Source: Pseudomonas protegens (GTDB taxonomy: Bacteria; Pseudomonadota; Gammaproteobacteria; Pseudomonadales; Pseudomonadaceae). From it: a stretch of 64,000 nucleotides of DNA. Each line of letters begins with the position of its first letter. The stretch's first letter is position 1. The DNA is taken from positions 2,046,001-2,110,000 of the forward strand of contig NZ_CP031396.1 in NCBI RefSeq assembly GCF_003363755.1, read 5' to 3'. Made by a program: the position numbers and the translations under genes. The notes under the pieces were generated by a model. That model saw only the letters and a list, made by a program, of their open reading frames with translations. It was not told the origin of the DNA and searched no databases. Of the stretch, positions 1-10,995 are shown in pieces.

Positions 1-1261
1 GCTGAACGTGAAAACGACAGCCATTGGGGGTCATGGTACTGAGAGTGACGCTCCAGCCCTGGTTCTCGCAGATGCGCTGGACCAGGGACAAGCCCAGCCC
101 CAGGCCCTCACCGCGTTTTTCATCGCCACGGACAAAGGGCTGGAACATCGCCTCGCGCTTTTCCTCGGGAATGCCCACGCCGCTGTCCTCGACGACAAAT
201 CCATCCGCCACCAGGCTCAAACGAATGAATCCCTGTTCGGTGTAGTGCAAGGCATTGCGCAACAGGTTGCCCATCACCGCATGCAGGAAGGTGGCGTTGT
301 AGCGAGTTTCACCCGGTTGCCCCGGCTCGAAGATCAGCTCGATACCCTTGGCTTCGATGGATTCGCGCCACACTCCGATCAGGTCATTGGCCACCTGGGT
401 CAACGTCAGCTGCGGCGACATACTGGCATCTTCCCGCTGGGCCCGGGCCAGCATCAGGAACGTCTGCACCAGCTCACGCATTTCTTCGCAGGCCCGGGCA
501 ATACGTTCGACCTGGGATCGTCCACGGGGATCAAGCCCAGGGTTTTCCAGGAGCAGCTCGCAGGACGTGGCCAGGACCATCAGCGGCGTGCGCAGTTCAT
601 GGCTGACATCACTGGTGAACAGGCGCTCACGGCTCAAAGCCTGGCGCAGACGTCCCAGCGTCGCATCGAAGGCGATCGCCAACTCGCCCACCTCATCCGC
701 CGCATAATCCGGCGCCAGGGGCGGGGCCAGGCCCAGCAATTGATCGCGGTGACGGACCTGGCGAGCCAGACGAACCACCGGTGCCATCACCCTACGCGCC
801 AAGACCCAACCCAGGAACACCGCCAGCGCCAGGCTGAGGACAAAGCCCACCAGCACCACCGCGAACAGCACCCGCTCGCGCTCTTCGAAATCACTCTGAT
901 CCTGCAGCAGCACATAACGCCGGCCATCCACCACTTCAACCATGGCGTGATAGGACAGCTGCTCGCGAAACACTTCATGGAAGCCCGGGTCCAGATGCCT
1001 CAGGTCCTTGGGCAACTCGAAGTCGCCGCGCCCGCCACTGTAGTAGAACAGCTGGTCGGGCTCGGGGCGGTGATTCCAGTCGGCAACGTTATCCATCAGC
1101 AACAGGCGTTGCAGATCGCCGCCAAGGCCGGCGGAGATGAGTTTCTCCTCCACCAGATGCACGGTCGCCACGATGCCCATGGCGAAAGCCCCCGCCACCA
1201 GTGCGCTCATCAAAGCAAAGGCGATGATGATGCGCTGGGCAAGGCTCTGCTTAAACTCCAT
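1..1261 (-). CDS. colS: Sensor histidine kinase ColS (3' end outside window)
   Basis: This is the inner-membrane sensor kinase of the ColRS system, which responds to excess metals and protects the envelope. About 420 residues are visible and the C-terminus runs off the left edge. Two membrane segments (about 8-31 and 130-152) flank a periplasmic loop. In that loop I count H35, E38, E96 and an E126-x-x-E129 motif, the residue types linked to iron/zinc sensing in Pseudomonas putida ColS. A HAMP-like linker, the H-box (SHELRTPL), the N-box (NLLRNAL) and the G boxes (DSGVGIP, GLGLGLS) follow. The ATG at 1261 overlaps the end of colR by 11 bases, so the two genes are co-translated. Identity rests on the partner colR, the metal-site residues and the neighbouring groEL-groES-fxsA order known from other pseudomonads. 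Confidence 0.85.
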   Translation of the reverse strand, partial: MEFKQSLAQRIIIAFALMSALVAGAFAMGIVATVHLVEEKLISAGLGGDLQRLLLMDNVADWNHRPEPDQLFYYSGGRGDFELPKDLRHLDPGFHEVFREQLSYHAMVEVVDGRRYVLLQDQSDFEERERVLFAVVLVGFVLSLALAVFLGWVLARRVMAPVVRLARQVRHRDQLLGLAPPLAPDYAADEVGELAIAFDATLGRLRQALSRERLFTSDVSHELRTPLMVLATSCELLLENPGLDPRGRSQVERIARACEEMRELVQTFLMLARAQREDASMSPQLTLTQVANDLIGVWRESIEAKGIELIFEPGQPGETRYNATFLHAVMGNLLRNALHYTEQGFIRLSLVADGFVVEDSGVGIPEEKREAMFQPFVRGDEKRGEGLGLGLSLVQRICENQGWSVTLSTMTPNGCRFHVQ

Positions 1262-1934
1262 CACGGCCCTCGGCCAACCGATAGCCGACACCGTGCACGG
1301 TGTGCAGCAACGGCTTGGCGAACGGCTTGTCGATCACCTGGCGCAGTTGGTGGACATGGCTGCGCAGGCTGTCACTGTCCGGACAGTCATCGCCCCACAG
1401 GGCCTCTTCGAGGATTTCCCGGCGCAACACATGGGGGCTCTTCTGCATCAACACTGCCAGCAGCTTGAGGCCCACCGGGTTGAGCTTGAGCAGACGCCCT
1501 TCGCGGGTGACTTCCAGGGTATCGAGGTCATAACTGAGGTCACCGACCTGCAGCGCTCGACGACCACCGCCCTGGGCACGGCGCATCACCGCCTCGATCC
1601 TCGCGGCCAGTTCGGACAGGGCAAATGGCTTGAGCAGATAGTCGTCGGCCCCGGACTTGAAGCCCTGAAGCCGGTCATCCAACTGGTCGCGGGCCGTGAG
1701 CATGATCACTGGGGTATCGCGCCGGGCATCTTCGCGCAGGCGCTTGCACAGGGTGTAGCCGTCGATCCCTGGCAGCATGATGTCGAGCACGATCAGGTCG
1801 TAATGCTCGGTGGCAGCCAGGTGCAACCCCGACAGACCATCCTGGGCGCAGTCCACGGTATAGCCCTTGAGTCCCAAGTAATCCGCCAGGTTGGCGAGAA
1901 TATCGCGGTTGTCTTCGACCAGTAGAATTCGCAT
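1251..1934 (-). CDS. colR: Response regulator ColR (OmpR family)
   Basis: ColR is the cytoplasmic DNA-binding partner of ColS. It has an N-terminal receiver domain (acidic pair in LLVEDN, phospho-acceptor Asp in LIVLDIMLPG, conserved Lys in LLKPFA) and a C-terminal winged helix (about 125-225, ending HTVHGVGYRL). I chose the ATG at 1934 rather than the GTG two codons upstream because a GGAGA sequence lies about 8 bases before it. This gives 227 residues, the usual ColR length. The gene is the first of a colR-colS unit reading toward the left edge. Confidence 0.9.
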   Translation of the reverse strand: MRILLVEDNRDILANLADYLGLKGYTVDCAQDGLSGLHLAATEHYDLIVLDIMLPGIDGYTLCKRLREDARRDTPVIMLTARDQLDDRLQGFKSGADDYLLKPFALSELAARIEAVMRRAQGGGRRALQVGDLSYDLDTLEVTREGRLLKLNPVGLKLLAVLMQKSPHVLRREILEEALWGDDCPDSDSLRSHVHQLRQVIDKPFAKPLLHTVHGVGYRLAEGRDGV

Positions 1935-2403
1935 CGGCACTCTCTCCGCACACAGTTAGGGCCGTCTTGGCTCGCGCAGCTTAAGGCCAAGTCCGACTCG
2001 CCGCCAGCCTTGTCTGACCGATCCTGGGGCACTTTTGCCCCCTTCAATGGCTTAACAAATTTTTCACCGCTGGCTCACAACCTGACTACAGGGGCAAGCC
2101 CAGACTGCCGACCGTTTGCCGACCAGAAACAGACAGGAACAGCACTTCCTGGCTTGCCCGCCGAGCAGAAAGAGCCAATGCGTTTCATTGGCCAGAACTC
2201 AATGGATGTTCGCCGTGCCAGCGCTGTTGGGTTGTTGAACCTGAACGACGAATCGAGCGTCCTGGAGCTGTTGCAAGACACCCCACGGCCACTGCGGTCC
2301 TGGTGGGCAACCACCAACACCTGGGACTGTTCGACAGCAAGGGCCTGGCCATTCTCAGTCCATGCCAGAGGCGGCACCGACAGGCGCCCCTCAATTTCAG
2401 GCG
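1935..2403. other. Intergenic region between colR and groEL, no clear gene
   Basis: These roughly 470 bases hold no gene I can support. On the + strand, 2179-2290 reads as a short plausible coding segment (MRFIGQNSMDVRR...LLQDTP). From about 2280 a different frame looks coding (VLVGNHQHLGLFDSKGLAIL). The two together could be a frameshifted remnant, but I recognise neither part. The colR promoter should lie near 1940-2070. Confidence 0.3.
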
Positions 2404-2441
2404 CAAAAAAGCCCCGCCGGTTTTCACCGGCAGGGCTTTTT
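2404..2441 (-). terminator. Rho-independent terminator of groES-groEL
   Basis: A GC-rich stem (about GCCCTGCCGG / CCGGCGGGGC on the - strand) lies 22 bases past the groEL stop and is followed by a T-run. A-runs and T-runs occur on both sides, so it may also work for + strand transcripts. Confidence 0.85.
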
Positions 2442-2462
2442 CAGTGCGGGGGTAAGGCTGGC

Positions 2463-4118
<1,656 letters not shown>

Positions 4119-4155
4119 TTAAATACTGTGTAGTAGCGGGGAAATACGTGGGAAA

Positions 4156-4449
4156 TCAGCCTTCGATAACGGCGAGAATCTCGTTCTCAGCCATTACCAG
4201 CAGATCTTCGCCATCGACTTTCACGGTGTTGCTGCCGGAGTACGGGCCAAACACCACTTTGTCACCCACTTTCACGGCCAGCGCACGTACTTCACCGTTG
4301 TCCAGCACACGGCCGGTACCTACAGCGACGATTTCGCCACGGTTAGGTTTTTCAGCAGCCGAACCAGGCAGAACGATGCCGCCAGCAGTTTTCGATTCTT
4401 CTTCGCTGCGACGGATGACGACGCGGTCATGCAGAGGACGAAGCTTCAT
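4156..4449 (-). CDS. groES: 10 kDa co-chaperonin GroES
   Basis: GroES is the heptameric lid of the GroEL chamber. The 97-residue protein starts [14 protein letters not shown] and contains the mobile-loop region (about 16-32, [16 protein letters not shown]) and the C-terminal ILAVIEG typical of the family. The start is fixed by AGGAG about 9 bases upstream of the ATG at 4449. It is the first gene of the groES-groEL operon. Confidence 0.99.
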   Translation of the reverse strand: MKLRPLHDRVVIRRSEEESKTAGGIVLPGSAAEKPNRGEIVAVGTGRVLDNGEVRALAVKVGDKVVFGPYSGSNTVKVDGEDLLVMAENEILAVIEG

Positions 4450-4480
4450 TGTCGATCTCTCCTAATTGTGGTTTTCAACG

Positions 4481-4572
4481 GCCGGTGTCGATACCGGCGG
4501 GTTAGCAAATCCGGCTTTGCCGGGTGCGGCTCGCGAGCGAGCCGCGGAAGTCTGTCTGGTGTCAGCACCAGA
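4481..4572 (-). promoter_or_regulatory. groES leader with four consecutive hairpins
   Basis: Between the likely transcription start and groES there are four perfect inverted repeats in a row. They are 4555-4572 (TCTGGTG/CACCAGA), 4526-4545 (GCGGCTCG/CGAGCCGC), 4511-4523 (CCGGC/GCCGG) and 4481-4498 (GCCGGT/ACCGGC). They fill most of a roughly 130-base untranslated leader. They could stabilise the messenger or tune translation, but I do not recognise a named thermometer class. Confidence 0.5.
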
Positions 4573-4590
4573 AACCTTGCGGTGACCGTT

Positions 4591-4620
4591 ACATAAGGGC
4601 GCATAAGGTTATTACAAGGG
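4591..4620 (-). promoter_or_regulatory. Candidate sigma-32 heat-shock promoter of groES
   Basis: On the - strand a CTTGTAA-like -35 and a CCCTTATG-like -10 are separated by about 12 bases. This resembles the sigma-32 pattern CTTGAAA / CCCCATNT. Transcription would begin near 4584, just ahead of the hairpin leader. The match is imperfect. Confidence 0.5.
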
Positions 4621-4660
4621 CTGGCTGATGAAATTTTTTACATCACCCGGGTTAAAACGA

Positions 4661-4684
4661 ACACGGCACCCGAAGGTGCCGTGT
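4661..4684 (-). terminator. Terminator of fxsA
   Basis: A perfect 10-base stem (ACACGGCACC / GGTGCCGTGT) with a 4-base loop is followed on the - strand by a short T-run. It lies 16 bases after the fxsA stop and separates fxsA from the groES promoter. Confidence 0.75.
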
Positions 4685-4699
4685 GTTTGAGGCCAGTTA

Positions 4700-5176
4700 T
4701 CAAGAATCTCGGTGCTCGAACTCACCTTCAATGACATTGGGCTCACGGCCCAACGGCTGTTGCGGCGCCGGGCCGCCACGGGCCGCACGCATGTCATCGG
4801 CAAAGGCGCGTTGGCGCAGGGCCTGCTCCTCGGCACGCTGGCGCATTTTATTGGCCAGCAGACGACGACTGATAGGGAGCAGCATCAGCAGGCCGAATAC
4901 ATCGCTGATGAAGCCCGGCAGGATCAGCAGGCCGCCCCCCAGGGCCAGCATCAGCCCTTCGAGCATCTGCTGAGCCGGCAGCTCGCCGCGATTGAGGCTT
5001 TCACGAGCACGCAGTGCCGTGGCCAGACCGGCCACGCGCAACACCAGCACACCGAGCATCGAACCGAGAATGATCAGCAGCAGTGCCGGGAAAAACCCGA
5101 TGGCTGCGCTGACCTTGACGAAGACGAACAGCTCCAGCACCGGGAACAGTAAAAAGAGCAACAGAAAAGGGCGCAT
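4700..5176 (-). CDS. fxsA: FxsA family membrane protein
   Basis: This is a small inner-membrane protein of the FxsA/YtzA family. In enterobacteria FxsA relieves F-plasmid exclusion of phage T7; its normal housekeeping role is unclear. The 158-residue product begins MRPFLLLFLLFPVLELFVF and has about three hydrophobic segments (1-20, 24-45, 70-95), followed by a charged cytoplasmic tail (about 105-158). I chose the ATG at 5176 because AGAGGAA lies 7-8 bases upstream; a longer in-frame reading from 5233 has no such support. Its position beside groES is conserved in pseudomonads. Confidence 0.85.
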   Translation of the reverse strand: MRPFLLLFLLFPVLELFVFVKVSAAIGFFPALLLIILGSMLGVLVLRVAGLATALRARESLNRGELPAQQMLEGLMLALGGGLLILPGFISDVFGLLMLLPISRRLLANKMRQRAEEQALRQRAFADDMRAARGGPAPQQPLGREPNVIEGEFEHRDS

Positions 5177-5242
5177 CAAATGGTTTCCTCTGCGGAAGAA
5201 TGCCTTCCAGTAGACCGTAAATGACGTCGCCAATTCGTGAAT

Positions 5243-5974
5243 TCAAGCACCCGGTGCCGGATTTTTCGGCCATTGATCGGCGTGGGCCAGAAAAACCAGG
5301 GCTTCGCGCACTTGTGTCGGCGTGTTGCAAAGGCTTGGAAATGGCAGCCAGTAAAGAGCCTGGCCAATGCGCAGGTGCATGCCTTCACTGTCGATTCCGG
5401 CCAGTTGCGCGGGCTCGCTGTGCGGCAGTCCGGCCAACTCCACATAGTGGGCAATAGCTTTGGCGTGGTCGCTGTTCATATGCTCCACCATGCTCAGCTC
5501 GGCCTTGCCGGCGAACGGGTTGGCCAGGGCCACTTGATCCACCCAGTGAATGGCGCCGAAACCGCCGATATAGCGGTGACGCACGGGCTTGAGCACCCAG
5601 AAATCGAAGTCATGGGCCTTATGGTAGTTCTGGGATTCAGGGAAATAGCGGTAGTAGCGCTCGGCGGCGGCCTCGATGGCGTCCTGGTCCTCAAGCTTCT
5701 CGGCTTCGGCCAGGTAGGTCAGGCGCCCCACTGCTTGCACGTCGTCGGCATCGCGCTCGCCCACCAGCAGCGAACACTTGGAATCCTTCTGCAGATTGTG
5801 GGTGTGCTGGGCAATGCGGCTGATAAGAATCAGCGGTCGCCCCTCGGCATCCAGGCAATAAGGCACTACGGACCCAAAGGGAAAACCCGGCATGGCCTTG
5901 GAGTGCGTCGACAACACGCCGCGGTATTCCTTGAGCAGCAATTCTCGTGCATTCTTGGCAGCTTCAACGCTCAC
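5243..5974 (-). CDS. HugZ-like pyridoxamine-phosphate-oxidase-fold protein
   Basis: This 243-residue cytoplasmic protein combines an N-terminal FMN-binding split barrel (about 10-150) with a C-terminal DUF2470-type domain (about 160-240, containing EHMNSDHAKAI). The combination is seen in HugZ-type haem-degrading proteins and related flavin proteins. I cannot tell from sequence whether it acts on haem or another substrate. It starts at GTG 5974 with AAGGAG 8-9 bases upstream. It stands alone between fxsA and a divergent SDR gene. Confidence 0.75.
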   Translation of the reverse strand: MSVEAAKNARELLLKEYRGVLSTHSKAMPGFPFGSVVPYCLDAEGRPLILISRIAQHTHNLQKDSKCSLLVGERDADDVQAVGRLTYLAEAEKLEDQDAIEAAAERYYRYFPESQNYHKAHDFDFWVLKPVRHRYIGGFGAIHWVDQVALANPFAGKAELSMVEHMNSDHAKAIAHYVELAGLPHSEPAQLAGIDSEGMHLRIGQALYWLPFPSLCNTPTQVREALVFLAHADQWPKNPAPGA

Positions 5975-6133
5975 TTTATGACTCCTTCTTTAGAATCCGT
6001 CGAAAACGGACGGGCGCCTGGAGCATTGTTCCAGCTACGCCAACGGGGCAATTCTCTTCTGCAGCCAGGCCAGGTCCGGCAGCCAGCCGAGGTTCCCCCA
6101 AAAGGACCACCCCTCAAGACCTGCTAGCGGGAC

Positions 6134-6898
6134 ATGCGAATGCAACTCACTGACAAAGTAATCATTATCACCGGCGGTTGCCAAGGTCTGGGCCGCTCCA
6201 TGGCCGAGTATTTCGCCGCCAAGGGCGCACGGCTGGCCCTGGTGGACCTGAACCAGGAAAAACTCGACCAGGCGGTCGCGGCCTGCAAGGCCCATGGCGT
6301 AGAAGCCCGAGCCTATCTGTGCAACGTCGCCAATGAAGAACAGGTCAACCATATAGTGGCCCAGGTCGCCGAGGACTTCGGCGCCATCCACGGCCTGATC
6401 AACAATGCCGGGATCCTGCGCGACGGCCTGCTGGTCAAGGTCAAGGACGGCGAGATGACCAAGATGAGCCTGGCCCAGTGGCAGGCAGTGATCGACGTCA
6501 ACCTGACCGGGGTATTCCTCTGCACCCGTGAAGTGGCGGCAAAAATGATCGAGCTGAACAACAGCGGCGCGATCATCAACATCTCGTCAATCTCGCGCGC
6601 TGGCAACATCGGCCAGACCAACTATTCCGCGGCCAAGGCCGGGGTCGCGGCGGCCACCGTGACCTGGGCCAAGGAACTGGCGCGCTATGGCATCCGCGTG
6701 GCCGGTATTGCCCCGGGCTTTATCGAAACCGAGATGACCTTGGGCATGAAGCCTGAAGCCCTCGAGAAGATGACCTCGGGGATTCCCCTCAAGCGCATGG
6801 GCAAGCCGGAAGAGATCGCCCACTCGGCGGCGTACATCTTCGAGAACGACTATTACACCGGACGCATCCTGGAAATGGACGGCGGCCTGCGAGTCTGA
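6134..6898 (+). CDS. Short-chain dehydrogenase/reductase (FabG-like)
   Basis: This is a classical SDR oxidoreductase of 254 residues. It has the NAD(P)-binding TGGxxGxG motif (about 13-20), NNAG (about 91-94), the catalytic Ser in NISSISR and the YSAAK active site (Tyr-x-x-x-Lys). The aspartate in VDLNQEK after beta-2 suggests NAD(H) rather than NADP(H). The substrate is unknown. A second in-frame ATG at 6140 (MQLTDKVI) is an equally plausible start because no strong Shine-Dalgarno sequence favours 6134. A strong terminator follows directly. Confidence 0.85.
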   Translation: MRMQLTDKVIIITGGCQGLGRSMAEYFAAKGARLALVDLNQEKLDQAVAACKAHGVEARAYLCNVANEEQVNHIVAQVAEDFGAIHGLINNAGILRDGLLVKVKDGEMTKMSLAQWQAVIDVNLTGVFLCTREVAAKMIELNNSGAIINISSISRAGNIGQTNYSAAKAGVAAATVTWAKELARYGIRVAGIAPGFIETEMTLGMKPEALEKMTSGIPLKRMGKPEEIAHSAAYIFENDYYTGRILEMDGGLRV

Positions 6899-6900
6899 GC

Positions 6901-6946
6901 CCCCAAGAAAAAGCCCGATGTTTGCACATCGGGCTTTTTCTTGGGG
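6901..6946. terminator. Bidirectional terminator between SDR and apbC
   Basis: A perfect 20-base-pair stem with a 6-base loop includes an A-run on one arm and a T-run on the other. It sits between the convergent SDR (+) and apbC (-) genes and can stop both. Confidence 0.9.
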
Positions 6947-6976
6947 GGTGCCGGCACCTATAAGAAGCGCGGCGAT

Positions 6977-8071
6977 TCAGTCATCGCTGACAGTGATGCT
7001 GGGCATCGCCGGCGCCGCGGCTTCCTGCAACACGATGCGCGCGCCGACATGCCGCGCCAGTTCCTGATAGACCATGGCGATCTGGCTTTCAGGCTCGGCG
7101 ATCACCGTCGGCTTGCCACCATCGGCCTGTTCGCGGATCAGCATCGACAACGGCAACGAAGCCAGCAGTTCAACATCGTACTGACTGGCCAGCTTCTCGC
7201 CACCGCCTTCGCCAAACAGATGCTCGGCATGGCCACAGTTCGAGCAGATGTGCACCGCCATGTTCTCCACCACGCCCAGCACCGGGATGTTGACCTTGCG
7301 GAACATCTCCACGCCCTTGCGCGCATCCAGCAACGCCAGGTCCTGCGGCGTGGTGACGATCACGGCACCGGCCACCGGGACTTTCTGCGCCAGGGTCAGT
7401 TGGATATCGCCAGTGCCCGGCGGCATGTCGATCACCAGGTAATCGAGATTGCCCCAGTCGGTCTGGGTCACCAGTTGCAGCAAGGCGCCGGAGACCATCG
7501 GGCCGCGCCAGACCATCGGCGTGTTGTCGTCGGTGAGGAAAGCCATGGACATGACCTCGACCCCATGGGACTCGATGGGCACGAACCACTTCTGGTCCTT
7601 GATCTTCGGCCGGGTGCCTTCGGCAATGCCGAACATGATGCCCTGGCTCGGACCATAGATATCAGCGTCGAGAATCCCCACCTTGGCGCCTTCCCGGGCC
7701 AGGGCCAGGGCCAGGTTGGCCGCGGTGGTGGACTTGCCCACGCCGCCCTTGCCGGACGCCACCGCCACCACATTCTTGACGTTGGCCAGGCCCGGGATCT
7801 GCGCCTGGGCCTTGTGCGCGGCGATCACGCTGGTGATCTCGACCTTGGCCGAGCTCACACCGTCCAGGCCCTCGATGGCCAGTTGCAGCATCTGCGCCCA
7901 GCCGCTCTTGAACAGGCCGGCGGCATAACCCAGTTCCATGCGGACCGTGACCCGGTCGCCCTGGACGTCGATGTCGCGCACGCAGCCGGCGCTGACCGGG
8001 TCCTGGTTCAGGTAAGGGTCGGTGTATTGGCGAAGGACGGCTTCCACCGCTGCGCGATTGACGGCGCTCAT
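6977..8071 (-). CDS. apbC: Fe-S cluster carrier ATPase ApbC (Mrp/NBP35 family)
   Basis: ApbC is a cytoplasmic P-loop ATPase that carries Fe-S clusters to target proteins. The 364-residue protein has an N-terminal MIP18/DUF59-type domain (about 1-85), the deviant Walker A motif GKGGVGKS (about 110), a DMPPGTGD switch region and a C-S-N-C cluster-binding pair near residue 275. I chose the ATG at 8071 (MSAVNRAA) over an in-frame start six codons upstream because family members begin close to this helix. It is convergent with the SDR gene and divergent from metG. Confidence 0.93.
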   Translation of the reverse strand: MSAVNRAAVEAVLRQYTDPYLNQDPVSAGCVRDIDVQGDRVTVRMELGYAAGLFKSGWAQMLQLAIEGLDGVSSAKVEITSVIAAHKAQAQIPGLANVKNVVAVASGKGGVGKSTTAANLALALAREGAKVGILDADIYGPSQGIMFGIAEGTRPKIKDQKWFVPIESHGVEVMSMAFLTDDNTPMVWRGPMVSGALLQLVTQTDWGNLDYLVIDMPPGTGDIQLTLAQKVPVAGAVIVTTPQDLALLDARKGVEMFRKVNIPVLGVVENMAVHICSNCGHAEHLFGEGGGEKLASQYDVELLASLPLSMLIREQADGGKPTVIAEPESQIAMVYQELARHVGARIVLQEAAAPAMPSITVSDD

Positions 8072-8233
8072 GGGCAACTCCGATAACAAGACTGGAAAAT
8101 CAGGCGGCTATCCTACGCCGCCGACTCCTTCGTGGCGAGAAAGCTTGCTGTGCACAATGTACCCGGAAGGGTGAAAAATCCGCGCTGGCGCTTTATAGTG
8201 GCCGACCTCCGTTTCATCAAGTAGCCGAGCCCC

Positions 8234-10285
8234 ATGTCCGAGCCACGCAAGATCCTCGTCACCAGCGCCCTGCCCTATGCCAATGGTTCCATCCACCTTG
8301 GCCACATGCTTGAGTACATCCAGACCGACATGTGGGTGCGCTTCCAGAAGCATCGCGGCAACCAATGCATCTATGTTTGCGCCGACGACGCACACGGCTC
8401 GGCCATCATGCTGCGCGCGGAAAAGGAAGGCATCACCCCGGAGCAACTGATCGCCAACGTCCAGGCCGAACACAGCGCCGACTTTGCCGACTTCCTGGTG
8501 GACTTCGACAACTTCCACTCGACCCACGCCGAGGAAAACCGTGAGCTGTCGAGCCAGATCTACCTCAAGCTGCGGGACGCCGGGCACATCGCCACGCGCT
8601 CCATCACGCAGTATTTCGACCCGGAAAAGAAAATGTTCCTGGCCGACCGCTTCATCAAGGGCACCTGCCCGAAGTGCGGCACTGAGGACCAGTACGGCGA
8701 CAACTGCGAAAAATGCGGCGCCACCTACGCCCCGACCGACCTGAAAGATCCAAAATCGGCGATCTCCGGCGCCACCCCGGTGCTCAAGGATTCCCAGCAC
8801 TTCTTCTTCAAGCTGCCGGACTTCCAGCAGATGCTGCAAAGCTGGACCCGCAGCGGCACCCTGCAAGACGCCGTGGCCAACAAGATCGCCGAATGGCTGG
8901 ATGCCGGCCTGCAGCAGTGGGACATCTCCCGCGACGCGCCGTACTTCGGCTTCGAGATCCCGGACGAGCCGGGCAAGTACTTCTACGTGTGGCTGGACGC
9001 GCCAATCGGCTACATGGCCAGCTTCAAGAACCTCTGCGCCCGTCGTCCTGAGCTGGATTTCGACGCGTTCTGGGGCAAGGACTCCACCGCCGAGCTGTAC
9101 CACTTCATCGGCAAGGACATCGTCAACTTCCACGCCCTGTTCTGGCCCGCCATGCTCGAAGGCGCCGGCTACCGCAAGCCGAGCGGCATCAACGTCCACG
9201 GCTACCTGACGGTCAATGGCCAGAAGATGTCCAAGTCCCGGGGCACCTTCATCAAGGCCCGCACCTACCTGGAGCACCTGTCGCCGGAATACCTGCGCTA
9301 CTACTACGCCTCCAAGCTGGGCCGTGGTGTCGACGATCTGGACCTGAACCTCGAAGACTTCGTACAGAAGGTCAACTCCGACCTGGTGGGCAAGGTGGTG
9401 AACATCGCCAGCCGTTGCGCCGGCTTCATCCACAAGGGCAATGCCGGGCTGATGGTCGACAGCAATGCCGCTCCCGAGCTGACCGAGGCCTTCCTGGCTG
9501 CCGCGCCAAGCATCGCCGACGCTTATGAAGCCCGCGACTTTGCCCGTGCCATGCGCGAAATCATGGCCCTGGCCGACCGCGCCAACGCCTGGATCGCCGA
9601 CAAGGCCCCATGGTCGCTGAACAAGCAGGAAGGCAAGCAAGCCGAGGTGCAGGCCATCTGCGCCACCGGTATCAACCTGTTCCGCCAGCTGGTGATTTTC
9701 CTCAAGCCGGTGCTGCCGCTGCTGGCCGCCGATGCCGAGGCGTTCCTCAACGTTGCACCGCTGACCTGGAACGATCACCTGCACCTGCTGGCCAACCATC
9801 AACTCAACGAATTCAAGCCGCTGATGACGCGGATCGACCCGGTAAAAGTACAAGCCATGACCGACGCCTCGAAAGAAGACCTGACCGCCAGCCAGACCGA
9901 CACCGGCGCAGCCGCGCCAGCAGGCAACGGCGAACTGGCCAAGGATCCGCTGTCGCCGGAAATCGACTTCGACACCTTCGCCGCCATCGACCTGCGCGTC
10001 GCCTTGATCGTCAAGGCCGAAGCCGTGGAAGGTGCCGACAAGCTGCTGCGCCTGACCCTGGATATCGGTGACGAGCAGCGCAACGTGTTCTCCGGAATCA
10101 AGAGCGCCTACCCGGATCCGTCCAAGCTCGATGGTCGCCTGACCATGATGATCGCCAACCTCAAGCCGCGGAAAATGAAATTCGGCATCTCCGAGGGCAT
10201 GGTGATGGCCGCCGGCCCTGGCGGTGAAGAAATCTACCTGCTGAGCCCGGACAGCGGCGCCAAGCCGGGCCAGCGGATCAAGTAA
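8234..10285 (+). CDS. metG: Methionyl-tRNA synthetase
   Basis: This enzyme charges tRNA-Met in the cytoplasm. The 683-residue protein carries the HIGH-type signature HLGH (about 22-25), a four-cysteine zinc knuckle (CPKCG...CEKCG, about 145-161) and the KMSKS loop (QKMSKSRG, about 333). A C-terminal EMAPII-like tRNA-binding domain (about 575-683), present in the dimeric bacterial form, follows a linker rich in Ala, Thr and Gly. Length and motifs are complete. It is a single gene ended by the hairpin at 10305-10335. Confidence 0.98.
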   Translation: MSEPRKILVTSALPYANGSIHLGHMLEYIQTDMWVRFQKHRGNQCIYVCADDAHGSAIMLRAEKEGITPEQLIANVQAEHSADFADFLVDFDNFHSTHAEENRELSSQIYLKLRDAGHIATRSITQYFDPEKKMFLADRFIKGTCPKCGTEDQYGDNCEKCGATYAPTDLKDPKSAISGATPVLKDSQHFFFKLPDFQQMLQSWTRSGTLQDAVANKIAEWLDAGLQQWDISRDAPYFGFEIPDEPGKYFYVWLDAPIGYMASFKNLCARRPELDFDAFWGKDSTAELYHFIGKDIVNFHALFWPAMLEGAGYRKPSGINVHGYLTVNGQKMSKSRGTFIKARTYLEHLSPEYLRYYYASKLGRGVDDLDLNLEDFVQKVNSDLVGKVVNIASRCAGFIHKGNAGLMVDSNAAPELTEAFLAAAPSIADAYEARDFARAMREIMALADRANAWIADKAPWSLNKQEGKQAEVQAICATGINLFRQLVIFLKPVLPLLAADAEAFLNVAPLTWNDHLHLLANHQLNEFKPLMTRIDPVKVQAMTDASKEDLTASQTDTGAAAPAGNGELAKDPLSPEIDFDTFAAIDLRVALIVKAEAVEGADKLLRLTLDIGDEQRNVFSGIKSAYPDPSKLDGRLTMMIANLKPRKMKFGISEGMVMAAGPGGEEIYLLSPDSGAKPGQRIK

Positions 10286-10304
10286 GGCTGCAGGCTGGAC
10301 CCCG

Positions 10305-10335
10305 TCCCCCCGTTGTGCCCGGCGCAACGGGGGGA
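10305..10335 (+). terminator. Terminator downstream of metG
   Basis: An 11-base-pair stem (TCCCCCCGTTG / CAACGGGGGGA) lies 20 bases after metG. The T-tract is weak (ATTTG), so read-through into rnfA is possible. Confidence 0.6.
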
Positions 10336-10413
10336 TTTGCATATCTGGCGGCCCTGCGCCCGCGCCGGAGTTTGCCTACTCTTGAGAGACCGCCTGCCCG
10401 TACCGGCCCAACC

Positions 10414-10995
10414 ATGACCCACTTCCTCCTCGCCCTTGTCAGCACCGCCCTGATCAACAACTTCGTGTTGCAGTGGCCGCTGGGCGTCGATCCGCTGCTG
10501 CAGGCCCCAGCCGATAGCACTCGGCAGCGGATTCACGCGCTGGGCCTGGCGACCACGGTCCTGATGCTGGTCAGCTGCGTGCTCGGCCATGTCCTTTATC
10601 GTGGTGCGCTGCTGCCTTGGGGGCTGGAATCCTTGCAGTTGTTTCTCTGGCTGCCCCTGAGCGTGCTGCTGATCAAACCGCTATTGCGGTTGCTATCCCG
10701 GGCCTTGCCCAATGTTCCATTCGACGGCCTTTGGCCGCTACTGCTGGGCAATGCCAGTGCGCTCGGCCTGCTGCTGATCGCCACTGGGGAAAACCTCGGG
10801 CTGGCGACCCTCAGCGCCATGAGCCTGGGGGCCGGACTGGGCTTCTGGCTGGTACTGAGCCTGTTCAGCGATCTGCGCCAGCGTATCTCCAACAACGATA
10901 TTCCCCTGCCCTGGCGCGGCCTGCCGATCGACCTGATCAGCGCCGGCCTGCTGGCAGTAGCGTTTTTCGGCTTCAACGGACTGATCAAAACATGA
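10414..10995 (+). CDS. rnfA: Rnf complex subunit RnfA
   Basis: RnfA is an integral inner-membrane subunit of the Rnf/Rsx ferredoxin:NAD oxidoreductase. The 193-residue product starts [18 protein letters not shown], with the ALxNNFVL signature typical of RnfA/RnfE. Six hydrophobic segments can be counted. The sequence is more divergent than in enterobacteria. Its stop overlaps the rnfB start by four bases (ATGA), so the two are translationally coupled. It heads an operon rnfA-B-D-G-E followed by nth. Confidence 0.88.
   Translation: MTHFLLALVSTALINNFVLQWPLGVDPLLQAPADSTRQRIHALGLATTVLMLVSCVLGHVLYRGALLPWGLESLQLFLWLPLSVLLIKPLLRLLSRALPNVPFDGLWPLLLGNASALGLLLIATGENLGLATLSAMSLGAGLGFWLVLSLFSDLRQRISNNDIPLPWRGLPIDLISAGLLAVAFFGFNGLIKT

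Noticed and set aside
8108..10342. A 744-codon open frame on the - strand opposite metG
   Set aside because: metG has all synthetase motifs on the + strand. The opposite frame shows only compositional bias and no recognisable domain.
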